This document shows positions 16,067 to 24,686 of a stretch of 36,113 nucleotides of DNA, piece by piece. The stretch spans positions 19,440 through 55,552 of the forward strand of contig DGAZ01000019.1 of NCBI GenBank assembly GCA_002384685.1, in the 5' to 3' direction. Origin of the DNA: Methylophilales bacterium UBA4017 (GTDB lineage: Bacteria; Pseudomonadota; Gammaproteobacteria; Burkholderiales; Methylophilaceae). A program made the translations under genes and the position numbers. The notes beneath the pieces were generated by a model. The model worked only from the letters and a program-made list of their open reading frames with translations, did not search any database and had not been told where the DNA came from. Positions within the stretch are counted from its first letter, which is position 1. The number at the start of each line of letters is the position of its first letter.

Positions 16067-19000
16067 ATGCAAAAAAATACAATAACCTCATTCGTAGGCA
16101 ACAAGATCTTTTCCGATTTTCGTAAAGCCTCACTATTAAAAAAAATTCAGCAGTTATATCCAAAAATTATAGGTATGAATTCTGCATATATTCATCTGGT
16201 TGAAAGTAGGAACGTATTAATTCCTTCTGAGAATAAAAGGCTTAAGCAAGTTTTTGATGACGGACTGTCATCGGTAAAAAATACCCGGATTGGCGCTAAT
16301 GCAATTTATATAGGTCCAAGAATTGGGACAATATCGCCTTGGAGCTCTAGGGCAACCGATATAGCCCTACATTGTAATATAGATATAATCCGCACCGAGA
16401 GGTGCTCGGTACTTTGGTTTAACTCCCAGGAAGATCTCGACAATAAAACTAAAATAGCGATTGGTAAAATTATTTTTGATCGCATGACTGAGTCAGTATT
16501 TTTGGACGAGGTTTCAACTTACCAACTGTTTAATCATCTGCCTCCGAAACATCTTGAGCGTATTGATTTCCTAACGAATGGAATTGGGGCAATAAGGCAA
16601 TTTAGCAATGCAAATGGTTTGGCTTTGTCCGAAGATGAAATATCTTATCTTGCAGATCATTACTATGCTTCTAACTCAGATCCCACCGATGCAGAATTAA
16701 TGATGTTTGCTCAAGCTAACTCAGAGCATTGTAGGCATAAGATTTTTAATGCTAGTTGGTTTATAGATGGTGTTGAACAACAAGATTCATTGTTTGGCAT
16801 GATTAGAAATACCCATAATAAATCACCCCATAAAACTATTGTTGCTTATTCAGACAACTCTTCTATTATTCAGGGACAAGAAATTAATCGTTTTTACTCT
16901 GACGTAAAGGGAAATTACAAACCACATAAAGAAATCACCCATTACTTAATGAAGGTCGAAACTCACAATCATCCAACAGCTATATCACCTTTTTCTGGAG
17001 CAGCAACTGGATCAGGAGGAGAAATTAGAGATGAGGGTGCTACTGGACGAGGATCAAAACCAAAAGCAGGGTTGGCAGGATTCTCAGTCTCTAATTTAAA
17101 TATACCCGGATTTAATCACTATTGGGAAAGTGACAGCATTGGTCGTCCTGATCGAATTGCATCTGCCTTGCAAATAATGATAGATGGTCCAATTGGAGCA
17201 GCTGCCTATAACAACGAATTTGGCAGACCTAATATTCTTGGGTACTTTCGAACTTTAGAAATAAATGTAAATGATGAATGGAAAGGCTACCACAAGCCTA
17301 TTATGCTAGCTGGTGGTATTGGCAATATTAGTGATGGTCATACCTCAAAAAAATTATTATCTGCAAATAATCTACTGGTGCAGCTTGGTGGCCCAGCCAT
17401 GTTAATTGGTTTGGGGGGCGGTGCTGCATCAAGCATGGAAACAGGAACTAATCAGGAAAATTTAGATTTTGACTCGGTTCAGAGAGGAAATCCTGAGTTG
17501 CAAAGAAGGGCTCAAGAGGTAATAGACAGATGCTGGCAGATGGGTAAAGATAATCCAATTCTTAGTATTCATGATGTTGGTGCGGGCGGTCTATCCAACG
17601 CATTTCCGGAGCTAATTCATGATGGTGGTGTGGGGGCTGTCTTTAATTTACGGTCTATACATAACGAAGAGCTGAGCATGTCACCAATGGAGATATGGTC
17701 AAATGAAGCACAAGAAAGATATGTTTTGGCTATAGATGAAAAAAGCCTGGGTATTTTTGAGGCTATATGTAAAAGGGAGAGGAGTCCTTTTGCTGTTGTA
17801 GGAAAGGCAACTAAAGAAAATAAGCTGGTTGTTGAGGATAGCATGCTGAATGACAATCCAGTAAACATGGATCTTAATGTGCTTTTAGGAAAACCACCTA
17901 AAATTATTAAAACCATAAATTCAAAATCACCTTTAATTAATCAGCCTGATGTAGGCCATCAAAACCTTGCTGAAAATATTAAAAAGGTTCTAAGTTACCC
18001 CTCAGTAGCAAACAAAGGTTTTCTTATCACCATCGGGGATAGGTCTGTAACAGGATTAATTGCACGAGATCAAATGGTTGGGCCTTGGCAAGTTCCTGTA
18101 AGTGATGTTGCTGTTACAAAGTCTGATTTCCAGAGCTCGCTGGGTGAAGCTTTTGCCATAGGTGAAAAAGCACCTATAGCTATATCTAACGCACCCGCAT
18201 CCGCAAGAATGGCAGTTGGTGAAGCGCTAACTAATATTGCAGCAAGCTTTATTAAAAATATAAGCGACATTAAGCTGTCCGCTAACTGGATGGCATCTGC
18301 AGGAAGCGATGAAAACGATTTTGCTTTATTTGAGTCGGTCAAGGCTATTGGAATCGACTTGTGCCCAACATTAGGAATTAGCATACCAGTTGGAAAAGAT
18401 TCTATGTCAATGCAAACAAAATGGAATGATGGTATAGAAAAAAATGTGGTCTCTCCTATGTCGCTTGTCATTACCGCGTTTAGTGAATGTTCAGATGTAA
18501 CTAAAACACTGACTCCGCAGCTCATTAATGATGAAAACACCACATTACTATTTATTGATCTAGCAGAGGGCAAAACTAGGATGGGTGGCTCGTCGGTCAA
18601 TCTTGTAAATAAGGTAATTGGTGGTAAAACCCCCGACCTAGAAAATCCTGAGCTTATTAAAAGATTTTTTCATACTATTCAATCACTTAACAATGAAAAT
18701 AATATTTTGGCTTACCATGACCGTTCTGATGGAGGTCTTATCACAACGTTGTTTGAAATGGCCTTCGCAGGGCATTGCGGCATAGATATACAGCTTAATA
18801 AATTTGCAGATGATGAGTTATTTAAATTCTTATTTAATGAGGAATTGGGTGTTGTTATTCAGATTGAGGATAGGAAGTTACAAAATATTATAGGCAGTAT
18901 TGAGGCTGAGTTAGGTCAATCTGTTTACGTAATTGGTAAACCTACGATAAAACAAGTGATTACTATTAGATCTGATAATAAAATAACCTTCCAAGATACA

Positions 19001-19945
19001 AGGGCAAATCTACAAAGCTGGTGGTCAGAAACAAGCTACAGGATTCAGTCACTACGTGATAATCCAAAATCCTCAAAAGAAGAATTTGAAAATATTCTTA
19101 ATGACAATGACCCTGGAATAAACCCTCAGATAAACTTTGATGTCCCACAAATCATTCATTTTAATAAAACTAAGCCAAAAATTGCAATACTACGAGAACA
19201 AGGTATTAATGGTCATAGCGAAATGGCTGCAGCATTTTATTATGCTGGGTTTGATGCGCATGACGTCCATATGTCAGACATCGCATCTGGGGCAAAGGAT
19301 CTTAATGATTTTCAAGCTTTAGTCGCTTGTGGAGGCTTTTCATATGGTGATGTTTTAGGAGCAGGACAAGGATGGGCTAAGTCGATTCTATTGAACGAAA
19401 AAATACGGAATCAGTTCCAAATATTTTTCAGTCGACAAGAAACATTATCCCTAGGTGTTTGTAATGGGTGTCAAATGCTCAGCAATATCAAACAATTGAT
19501 ACCTGGAACTGATTTTTGGCCTAGTTTTGTAAAAAATGAATCGGAACAATTTGAAGCCCGCTTCTTGAGCGTAATGATTGAAAAAACTAATTCCCCATTC
19601 TTAGAAGATATGGAGGGAAGCGTCCTTCCTATAGCGGTTGCTCATGGTGAAGGTAAGGTAAATTTTAGCAATGCCAATCAATTAGAAGGGGCAACGAACA
19701 GTAATCTTATCGCGATTAAGTATGTTGACAACAACAACAAGGGAACTTTAAGGTATCCATACAATCCAAATGGTTCAGTGTTGGGAATCACTGGCTTAAG
19801 TTCAATTGATGGTAGAGCGCTTATTATGATGCCTCACCCTGAAAGGGTATTTAAGTCGGATCAGAATTCATGGCATCCAAAAGGATGGAATGATTACGGT
19901 CCTTGGTATAGAATGTTCGCCAACGCAAATAAATTTTTTGCATAA
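16067..19945 (+). CDS. purL: Phosphoribosylformylglycinamidine synthase, large single-chain form
   Basis: Catalyses the ATP- and glutamine-dependent step from FGAR to FGAM in purine synthesis. At 1292 residues this is the single-polypeptide type of proteobacteria. Order of parts: N-terminal PurS-like domain, a linker domain (SDPTDAELMMFAQANSEHCRH), two PurM-like halves (KVETHNHPTAISPFSGAATG at about 300; SIHDVGAGGLSNAFPEL at about 500; VGKDSMSMQTKW at about 780), and a C-terminal glutamine amidotransferase. In the last domain the nucleophile is C1132 in GVCNGCQML, and H1257 and E1259 lie in PHPER. It stands alone, with the ankyrin gene 13 bases downstream. No PurR-type operator was recognised upstream. 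Confidence 0.98.
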   Translation: MQKNTITSFVGNKIFSDFRKASLLKKIQQLYPKIIGMNSAYIHLVESRNVLIPSENKRLKQVFDDGLSSVKNTRIGANAIYIGPRIGTISPWSSRATDIALHCNIDIIRTERCSVLWFNSQEDLDNKTKIAIGKIIFDRMTESVFLDEVSTYQLFNHLPPKHLERIDFLTNGIGAIRQFSNANGLALSEDEISYLADHYYASNSDPTDAELMMFAQANSEHCRHKIFNASWFIDGVEQQDSLFGMIRNTHNKSPHKTIVAYSDNSSIIQGQEINRFYSDVKGNYKPHKEITHYLMKVETHNHPTAISPFSGAATGSGGEIRDEGATGRGSKPKAGLAGFSVSNLNIPGFNHYWESDSIGRPDRIASALQIMIDGPIGAAAYNNEFGRPNILGYFRTLEINVNDEWKGYHKPIMLAGGIGNISDGHTSKKLLSANNLLVQLGGPAMLIGLGGGAASSMETGTNQENLDFDSVQRGNPELQRRAQEVIDRCWQMGKDNPILSIHDVGAGGLSNAFPELIHDGGVGAVFNLRSIHNEELSMSPMEIWSNEAQERYVLAIDEKSLGIFEAICKRERSPFAVVGKATKENKLVVEDSMLNDNPVNMDLNVLLGKPPKIIKTINSKSPLINQPDVGHQNLAENIKKVLSYPSVANKGFLITIGDRSVTGLIARDQMVGPWQVPVSDVAVTKSDFQSSLGEAFAIGEKAPIAISNAPASARMAVGEALTNIAASFIKNISDIKLSANWMASAGSDENDFALFESVKAIGIDLCPTLGISIPVGKDSMSMQTKWNDGIEKNVVSPMSLVITAFSECSDVTKTLTPQLINDENTTLLFIDLAEGKTRMGGSSVNLVNKVIGGKTPDLENPELIKRFFHTIQSLNNENNILAYHDRSDGGLITTLFEMAFAGHCGIDIQLNKFADDELFKFLFNEELGVVIQIEDRKLQNIIGSIEAELGQSVYVIGKPTIKQVITIRSDNKITFQDTRANLQSWWSETSYRIQSLRDNPKSSKEEFENILNDNDPGINPQINFDVPQIIHFNKTKPKIAILREQGINGHSEMAAAFYYAGFDAHDVHMSDIASGAKDLNDFQALVACGGFSYGDVLGAGQGWAKSILLNEKIRNQFQIFFSRQETLSLGVCNGCQMLSNIKQLIPGTDFWPSFVKNESEQFEARFLSVMIEKTNSPFLEDMEGSVLPIAVAHGEGKVNFSNANQLEGATNSNLIAIKYVDNNNKGTLRYPYNPNGSVLGITGLSSIDGRALIMMPHPERVFKSDQNSWHPKGWNDYGPWYRMFANANKFFA

Positions 19946-19958
19946 ACAGGGGAAATAA

Positions 19959-20441
19959 ATGTACGGAATAATTAAAAAAGTTGTTTTACTGATGCTGGTA
20001 GTTTCAATGCACGCTATTGCACTTAATGATTCAGAGGAAATGGAGTTTGTTGGCGCTGTGAACGATGGTGACATTAAAATTGTAAAACGTTATGTCGAGA
20101 CTATGAACGTGAATTTAGAGGACAGCTATTTCGCTTGGACTCCTTTTCTTATGTCAGCAGCAAAAAATCAGATGGAAGTAATGGAATATTTAAAAGCTAA
20201 TGGTGCAAACATAAACTACACCCACCCTGTAACAAGATTTAATGCACTTCATCATGCTGCATTTAATGGCAATAAAGAGATGGTAAAATATCTTATTGAC
20301 GCTGGCGTTGAGCAAAAAAATCTGAAAGGTAATGTCTCATTAATTCGGGCTCTTAACGAGGACAATAAGAAAGACATGGCTAAGTACCTTATTTCTCTTG
20401 GTCTCAAAGATGATGGATGCCAGGAGCAAAGATGTTTCTAA
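19959..20441 (+). CDS. Small exported ankyrin-repeat protein
   Basis: 160-residue protein, function unknown. A signal peptide is predicted for about residues 1-21 (KKVVLLMLVVSMHAIA). Four degenerate ankyrin repeats of about 30-35 residues follow, for example TPFLMSAAKNQMEVMEYLKANGANIN and NALHHAAFNGNKEMVKYLIDAG. The protein ends in GCQEQRCF, giving two cysteines five positions apart that could form a disulfide in the periplasm, where DsbB-dependent oxidation operates. It follows purL by 13 bases and probably shares its transcript, which ends at the terminator at 20460-20490. It resembles, but is much shorter than, the exported ankyrin protein encoded after sucD. Ankyrin domains bind proteins; no partner can be read from context. 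Confidence 0.85.
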   Translation: MYGIIKKVVLLMLVVSMHAIALNDSEEMEFVGAVNDGDIKIVKRYVETMNVNLEDSYFAWTPFLMSAAKNQMEVMEYLKANGANINYTHPVTRFNALHHAAFNGNKEMVKYLIDAGVEQKNLKGNVSLIRALNEDNKKDMAKYLISLGLKDDGCQEQRCF

Positions 20442-20459
20442 GTAACTCCATATATAAAG

Positions 20460-20490
20460 AAGCCAATAATTAAATATTGGCTTTTTTTTT
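20460..20490 (+). terminator. Rho-independent terminator after purL-ankyrin unit
   Basis: An 8-bp perfect stem (AGCCAATA at 20461-20468, TATTGGCT at 20475-20482) with a 6-base loop is followed by an unbroken T-run to 20490. It is placed 18 bases after the ankyrin stop. This is the only textbook intrinsic terminator I find in the window. Confidence 0.88.
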
Positions 20491-20525
20491 GTCTATTATC
20501 TCTTAAACATAAAAGAAAGCTTCCG

Positions 20526-21701
20526 GTGAAAAAAAGATTTATTTTATCAGTCAGTTTTTTACCCTACCTTATAGTTTGCTCTGTAAATGCTGAAGAAAAT
20601 TTTAGTAACTACAAGCAATATAATCTAACTAAAACTAATTATAATCTAGAGACTATAGCCAAACCATTTGATCATCCATGGGCTTTAACATTTATTGATG
20701 ATAAAAATTTGATTGTTACGGAGAAAGGTGGTGGGCTGTTTAAGGTCAACATAGAGAATGGCTCTAAAAATCCTATCAAGCACAATATAGAGCATATTAC
20801 TTATGACGGAGGAAGTATTGCTTATTCGCAAGGAGGGCTCTTAGACGTCTATTTTAACAGCCAAGACGACTACATTTACTTTACATACAGTCATGACTTT
20901 AAAGAATTGTATATCGATGGAAAGCCGAAGAAAAATTCTAGCACTGCTATCGCACGAGGAAGGTTGGCTGGTGATCAAATAGAAAATCTTGAGGTTTTAT
21001 TGGTGGCCGAACCTAGGCTCCCAACAAACTTGCATTTTGGATCAAGAATTTCTATTCAAAATGATTTTCTATATGCAGGTTTTGGTGAGCGAAATGAGGG
21101 AATGATTGCGCAGGATCCTACCAAGCATCCTGGAAGTATTATTCGAATAAAAACCAATGGTGATATCCCTAAAGATAACCCAAAATTTCACGGGAATGGA
21201 ACATGGCTTCCTGAAATTTATACGATTGGCATTAGGAATCCGCAAGGAATCGCTATTTCACCTCATGATGGAGAGGTTTATTTTTCTAGTCATGGGCCCC
21301 GGGGAGGAGATCATATTGGGAAGGTGAAATTAGGCGCTAACTATGGATGGAAAGATATTGCGTGGGGTGGAACTGAGTATTCTTTTTTAGGCATTGGAGA
21401 TAAGCCTTTTAAAGATAAGTACGAAAAACCAATTAAAACCTGGGTTCCCTCTATGGCTATTGGCAGTATTCAGTTTTATAATGGAAGCGTTTTTCCTGAA
21501 TGGCAAGGTGACTTAATTGTATCTTCATTAAACGGACAAAGCCTTATTAGATTAGATTATGAAAATAACACTATAGTGGGTGAGGAAATAATCTTTAAAA
21601 ATAAAATAGGTCGTATTCGAGACTTTGAAATTGATAAAAAGGGTAATATTTACCTTATCAGTGATTCACCCAATTCCTCTCTATGGAAACTATCAAACTA
21701 A
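20526..21701 (+). CDS. PQQ-dependent sugar dehydrogenase family protein (soluble aldose dehydrogenase, YliI-like)
   Basis: Exported six-bladed beta-propeller of the glucose/sorbosone dehydrogenase family, 391 residues, with a signal peptide ending VNA at about residue 22. The PQQ-site positions known from soluble glucose dehydrogenase seem present: Q102 in SQGGLLDV, H170 in NLHFGSR as the probable base, R237-N238 in GIRNPQG, and R363/R365 in GRIRDFEID. Other family marks are HGPRGGDHIG and LGANYGW. The start is GTG at 20526, with no strong ribosome-binding site. The substrate is unknown; relatives oxidise aldose sugars in the periplasm. It follows the terminator at 20460-20490, so it heads a new unit with the propeller gene 21 bases downstream. 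Confidence 0.87.
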   Translation: MKKRFILSVSFLPYLIVCSVNAEENFSNYKQYNLTKTNYNLETIAKPFDHPWALTFIDDKNLIVTEKGGGLFKVNIENGSKNPIKHNIEHITYDGGSIAYSQGGLLDVYFNSQDDYIYFTYSHDFKELYIDGKPKKNSSTAIARGRLAGDQIENLEVLLVAEPRLPTNLHFGSRISIQNDFLYAGFGERNEGMIAQDPTKHPGSIIRIKTNGDIPKDNPKFHGNGTWLPEIYTIGIRNPQGIAISPHDGEVYFSSHGPRGGDHIGKVKLGANYGWKDIAWGGTEYSFLGIGDKPFKDKYEKPIKTWVPSMAIGSIQFYNGSVFPEWQGDLIVSSLNGQSLIRLDYENNTIVGEEIIFKNKIGRIRDFEIDKKGNIYLISDSPNSSLWKLSN

Positions 21702-21722
21702 TTAACTTATAAGGACAACGGA

Positions 21723-22538
21723 ATGAAAAAAACTTTTTTTGGTTTTATTGTATTAATAGCATCCCTAACTATAAACGCAAATGAAACATTTTCTGGTTTT
21801 ACTATGCCGGAATCTGTTGCTGAAGGAAGGGATGGGGCTATCTATGTATCGGAAATGGGAGAGCGAGACGTGGATAAGGACGGGAAAATTAGTAGAATTA
21901 ATAAAGAGGGAGTTATAACCACAGTTGCTGAAGGTCTTTATGATCCAAAGGGAATTGTTTTTTTTAATGATAAGTTATACGTCACAGATCGCGATGTGGT
22001 TCTTGAGGTAAGCATGAATGGGTCATGGATTATTTACGCCGGAACGATGGCATTTCCCAAAACACCTGTTTTTCTTAATGATATAGATGTCTCGGTTAAC
22101 GGTGATCTCTATGTCACAGATACAGGTGACTTTGAATCGAGTGGCTTTGTTTTTCTTATTAAAAAAACTGGCGACATTAGTGTAATGTTTGAAAATAATA
22201 AAAACATTAAAGCCCCGAACGGCGTACTGCCGATAACAAGCGATAAATTATTACTTGTTAATTGGACCGGTGAGCTGTTAGAAGCAGATTTAACGAATAA
22301 TGAAGTAAAAAAAATCGCAGAGGGGTTTGATGGTGGTGATGGCCTAGCTTATAACAATGGGACTATTTACGTAAGCAGTTGGAAGCGCGGGATAGTTTAT
22401 AAGTTTGTGAATGGAGAAAGTACTGTCATTGCAGAAGGATTTAAGGCAGCCGCAGACATAGCGCTGAGCCTAGATAAGAAAAAGTTAATAGTTCCTGACA
22501 TGATGAGTGGAACTGTGACATTGGTTGATGCTCAATAA
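21723..22538 (+). CDS. Exported SMP-30/NHL-type beta-propeller protein
   Basis: 271-residue protein with a signal peptide ending INA at about residue 19, followed by blade-like repeats such as PESVAEGRDGAIYVSEMGE, DPKGIVFFNDKLYVTDRD, NDIDVSVNGDLYVTDTGD and DGLAYNNGTIYVSSWKRG. This pattern fits the SMP-30/gluconolactonase and NHL propeller group. The Asn-Asp and Asp-Gly positions could bind a divalent metal as in gluconolactonases. A lactone produced by the neighbouring dehydrogenase would be a natural substrate, but this is inference: the sequence alone does not separate a lactonase from a non-enzymatic binding propeller. It starts 21 bases after the dehydrogenase, so it is probably cotranscribed. 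Confidence 0.8.
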   Translation: MKKTFFGFIVLIASLTINANETFSGFTMPESVAEGRDGAIYVSEMGERDVDKDGKISRINKEGVITTVAEGLYDPKGIVFFNDKLYVTDRDVVLEVSMNGSWIIYAGTMAFPKTPVFLNDIDVSVNGDLYVTDTGDFESSGFVFLIKKTGDISVMFENNKNIKAPNGVLPITSDKLLLVNWTGELLEADLTNNEVKKIAEGFDGGDGLAYNNGTIYVSSWKRGIVYKFVNGESTVIAEGFKAAADIALSLDKKKLIVPDMMSGTVTLVDAQ

Positions 22539-22601
22539 TCCTTAGATTAAAAAATATAGCTTTTTATCTCCGTTTGGATTTACAAAAATAAAGCATCATT
22601 C

Positions 22602-22610
22602 TGCTATCAT
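22602..22610 (+). promoter_or_regulatory. Candidate extended -10 promoter of sucC operon
   Basis: TGCTATCAT fits an extended -10 (TGn plus TATCAT, five of six matches) about 31 bases before the sucC ATG, in the 103-base gap after the propeller gene. The nearest -35-like TTTACA (22579-22584) is 20 bases away, which is too long for normal use. Plausible but unproven. Confidence 0.35.
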
Positions 22611-22641
22611 TACACTTTAATTAACTTTATATCTGGGCTTA

Positions 22642-23811
22642 ATGAACCTTCACGAATATCAAGCTAAAAATCTACTCAAAATTTACGGGATTAATACCCC
22701 CGAACACGTTGTTGCTTCAACAACAAAAGAGGCAGAATTAGCAGTTCAGACCCTCAAAGGTAATACTTTTGCCATTAAAGCGCAAATTCATGCTGGGGGA
22801 AGAGGTAAGGCTGGGGGGGTAAAAATCATCTCCTCAAAAGAAGAGGCAAAAGAATTTTCTGAAACATGGCTTGGTAAAACCCTTGTGACATATCAAAATG
22901 CTCCGTTAGGACAACCAGTCCATAGAGTGTTGATAGAGGAAACGGTAAGTATAAATAGGGAATTATACTTTTCTCTAGTAGTCGATCGTCAGTTAGAAAA
23001 AATTACTTTGATTTGTTCGTCAGCCGGTGGGACTGAGATAGAAGATATATCAAAAAAAAATCCTGAATTGATTTTAAAAATTAGCACTTCGATAAAAGAA
23101 GAATTTTGCAATCAAGACACACATCAATTATGCGAAACTCTAGAGCTCAATAACGGCGATATCACACAATTTCTTTTACTTATAACAAACACATTAAAAC
23201 TATTTATTGAAAATGATCTGAGTTTGTTGGAGATAAATCCATTGGTCATAACGGCTGAAAAAAAATTAGTCGCATTAGATTGTAAAATGAGCATAGATTC
23301 TAATGCTTTATTTAAACATCCCGATATGATTAATCTCCAGGATTGGTCACAAATTGACCGTAAGGAGGCAGAAGCTCATCATGCCGGGCTAAACTACATT
23401 GCTTTAGAGGGCAATATTGGCTGTATGGTTAATGGTGCAGGTCTTGCTATGGCCACAATGGATTTAATTAAATTGTCTGGGGGTGAGCCAGCAAACTTTC
23501 TTGATGTTGGGGGTAGCGCAACAGCAGATACAGTAAGTAAAGCTTTTAAAATATTGCTATCAGATCCAAAAGTGCGAGTTGTTTTGGTCAATATTTTTGG
23601 GGGGATTATGCGATGCGATATTATTGCAAATGGAATCATCACCGCGATTAAAGATGTTGGTATTAAAATTCCTATCGTGGTCCGGCTAGAGGGGACAAAT
23701 GTCGAGCTCGGAAAAGATATATTAAACCAGAGTGATTTAAACATTATATCCGCTGAAAGTCTTACAGATGCAGCGACTCAGTCTGTTCGTCTAGCTAGAG
23801 GAATTCCTTAA
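22642..23811 (+). CDS. sucC: Succinyl-CoA synthetase (ADP-forming) beta subunit
   Basis: Beta subunit of succinate-CoA ligase, which interconverts succinyl-CoA and succinate with ATP/ADP. The 389-residue protein starts MNLHEYQAKNLLKIYGI, the family opening. The ATP-grasp region carries AIKAQIHAGGRGKAGGVK at about 45-62. The C-terminal ligase domain has GNIGCMVNGAGLAMATMD, GGEPANFLDVGGSA and NIFGGIMRCDIIA, all as in SucC rather than malyl-CoA-specific MtkA. It overlaps sucD by one base (TAATG). No 2-oxoglutarate dehydrogenase genes are adjacent, so its metabolic role may differ from a full TCA cycle, for example supplying succinyl-CoA to DapD. Confidence 0.96.
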   Translation: MNLHEYQAKNLLKIYGINTPEHVVASTTKEAELAVQTLKGNTFAIKAQIHAGGRGKAGGVKIISSKEEAKEFSETWLGKTLVTYQNAPLGQPVHRVLIEETVSINRELYFSLVVDRQLEKITLICSSAGGTEIEDISKKNPELILKISTSIKEEFCNQDTHQLCETLELNNGDITQFLLLITNTLKLFIENDLSLLEINPLVITAEKKLVALDCKMSIDSNALFKHPDMINLQDWSQIDRKEAEAHHAGLNYIALEGNIGCMVNGAGLAMATMDLIKLSGGEPANFLDVGGSATADTVSKAFKILLSDPKVRVVLVNIFGGIMRCDIIANGIITAIKDVGIKIPIVVRLEGTNVELGKDILNQSDLNIISAESLTDAATQSVRLARGIP

Positions 23812-24686
23812 TGGCTATTCTTGTTAATAAAAATACGCGGGTATTATGCCAAGGCTTTACTGGAAAACAAGGTACATTTCATAGTGAACAGGCAATTCTT
23901 TATGGGACAAATCTTGTTGGTGGAGTTACGCCTGGTAAGGGTGGGCAAACGCATTTAGATCTCCCTGTATTTAATAATATGTTAGAGGCGGCCAACGAAA
24001 CTAAAGCAAATGCAACTATGATTTACGTCCCTCCCCTTTTTGCAGCTAATTCAATTATAGAAGCCAGTGAGGCGGGAATAGATTTGATAGTGTGCATTAC
24101 TGAAGGTATACCTATACTTGAAATGCTAAAAGTGAAAGAAGCTATCAATGCTAATGGCTCAAAACTTATAGGGCCAAACTGCCCAGGAATTATAACTCCG
24201 GATCAATGCAAAATGGGCATAATGCCAGCAAGCATTCATCAAGCAGGAGCTATAGGTATTATCTCTCGGTCAGGCACCCTCACCTATGAAGCAGTCCATC
24301 AGACAACCGCATTTGGCCTTGGGCAGTCTACATGTATTGGTATTGGCGGCGATCCCATCAAGGGATTAAATTTTATTGAGTGCCTCGCTATGTTTCAAGA
24401 AGACCCTGATACTAAGGGGATTATTATGGTGGGGGAAATTGGAGGTACCGATGAAGAATTAGCATCGGAGTATATCCAATCAAATATTACTAAGCCAGTT
24501 GTTGCTCATATTGCAGGAATAACAGCACCTAAGGGAAAACGTATGGGGCATGCTGGTGCAATCATCTCTGGCAATACTGGTAAGGCGGAAGATAAAATTT
24601 ATTGTCTAGAAAAAGCTGGGGTTCTTATTGCTAGATCCCCTTCTGATATGGGCTCTATGATTAATAAGGTAATGATTGGGTTATGA
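23811..24686 (+). CDS. sucD: Succinyl-CoA synthetase alpha subunit
   Basis: CoA-binding subunit of succinate-CoA ligase, 291 residues. The N-terminal Rossmann domain has VLCQGFTGKQGTFH and GGVTPGKGGQTHL. The ligase domain carries the phosphohistidine H247 in KRMGHAGAIISG, corresponding to His246 of the E. coli protein, and GEIGGTDEELA. Start and stop are shared with neighbours: its ATG uses the last base of the sucC stop, and its TGA overlaps the ankyrin gene start. Translational coupling along the operon is therefore likely. Confidence 0.97.
   Translation: MAILVNKNTRVLCQGFTGKQGTFHSEQAILYGTNLVGGVTPGKGGQTHLDLPVFNNMLEAANETKANATMIYVPPLFAANSIIEASEAGIDLIVCITEGIPILEMLKVKEAINANGSKLIGPNCPGIITPDQCKMGIMPASIHQAGAIGIISRSGTLTYEAVHQTTAFGLGQSTCIGIGGDPIKGLNFIECLAMFQEDPDTKGIIMVGEIGGTDEELASEYIQSNITKPVVAHIAGITAPKGKRMGHAGAIISGNTGKAEDKIYCLEKAGVLIARSPSDMGSMINKVMIGL

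Noticed and set aside
18070..18600. Antisense open frame of 176 codons inside purL
   Set aside because: Long, but Ser/Ile-rich and low in charged residues as expected for the complement of a coding strand, and it covers the conserved PurL synthetase domain.
22545..22566. A-run/T-run hairpin after the SMP-30-like gene as a terminator
   Set aside because: The stem would be only A-T pairs (AAAAA with TTTTT) around a 6-base loop; too weak to support as an intrinsic terminator.
22642..24686. Malate-CoA ligase (mtkAB) of the serine cycle
   Set aside because: The sequences follow SucC/SucD closely (including the segments around GNIGCMVNGAG and GHAGAIISG), and no serine-cycle genes are adjacent.
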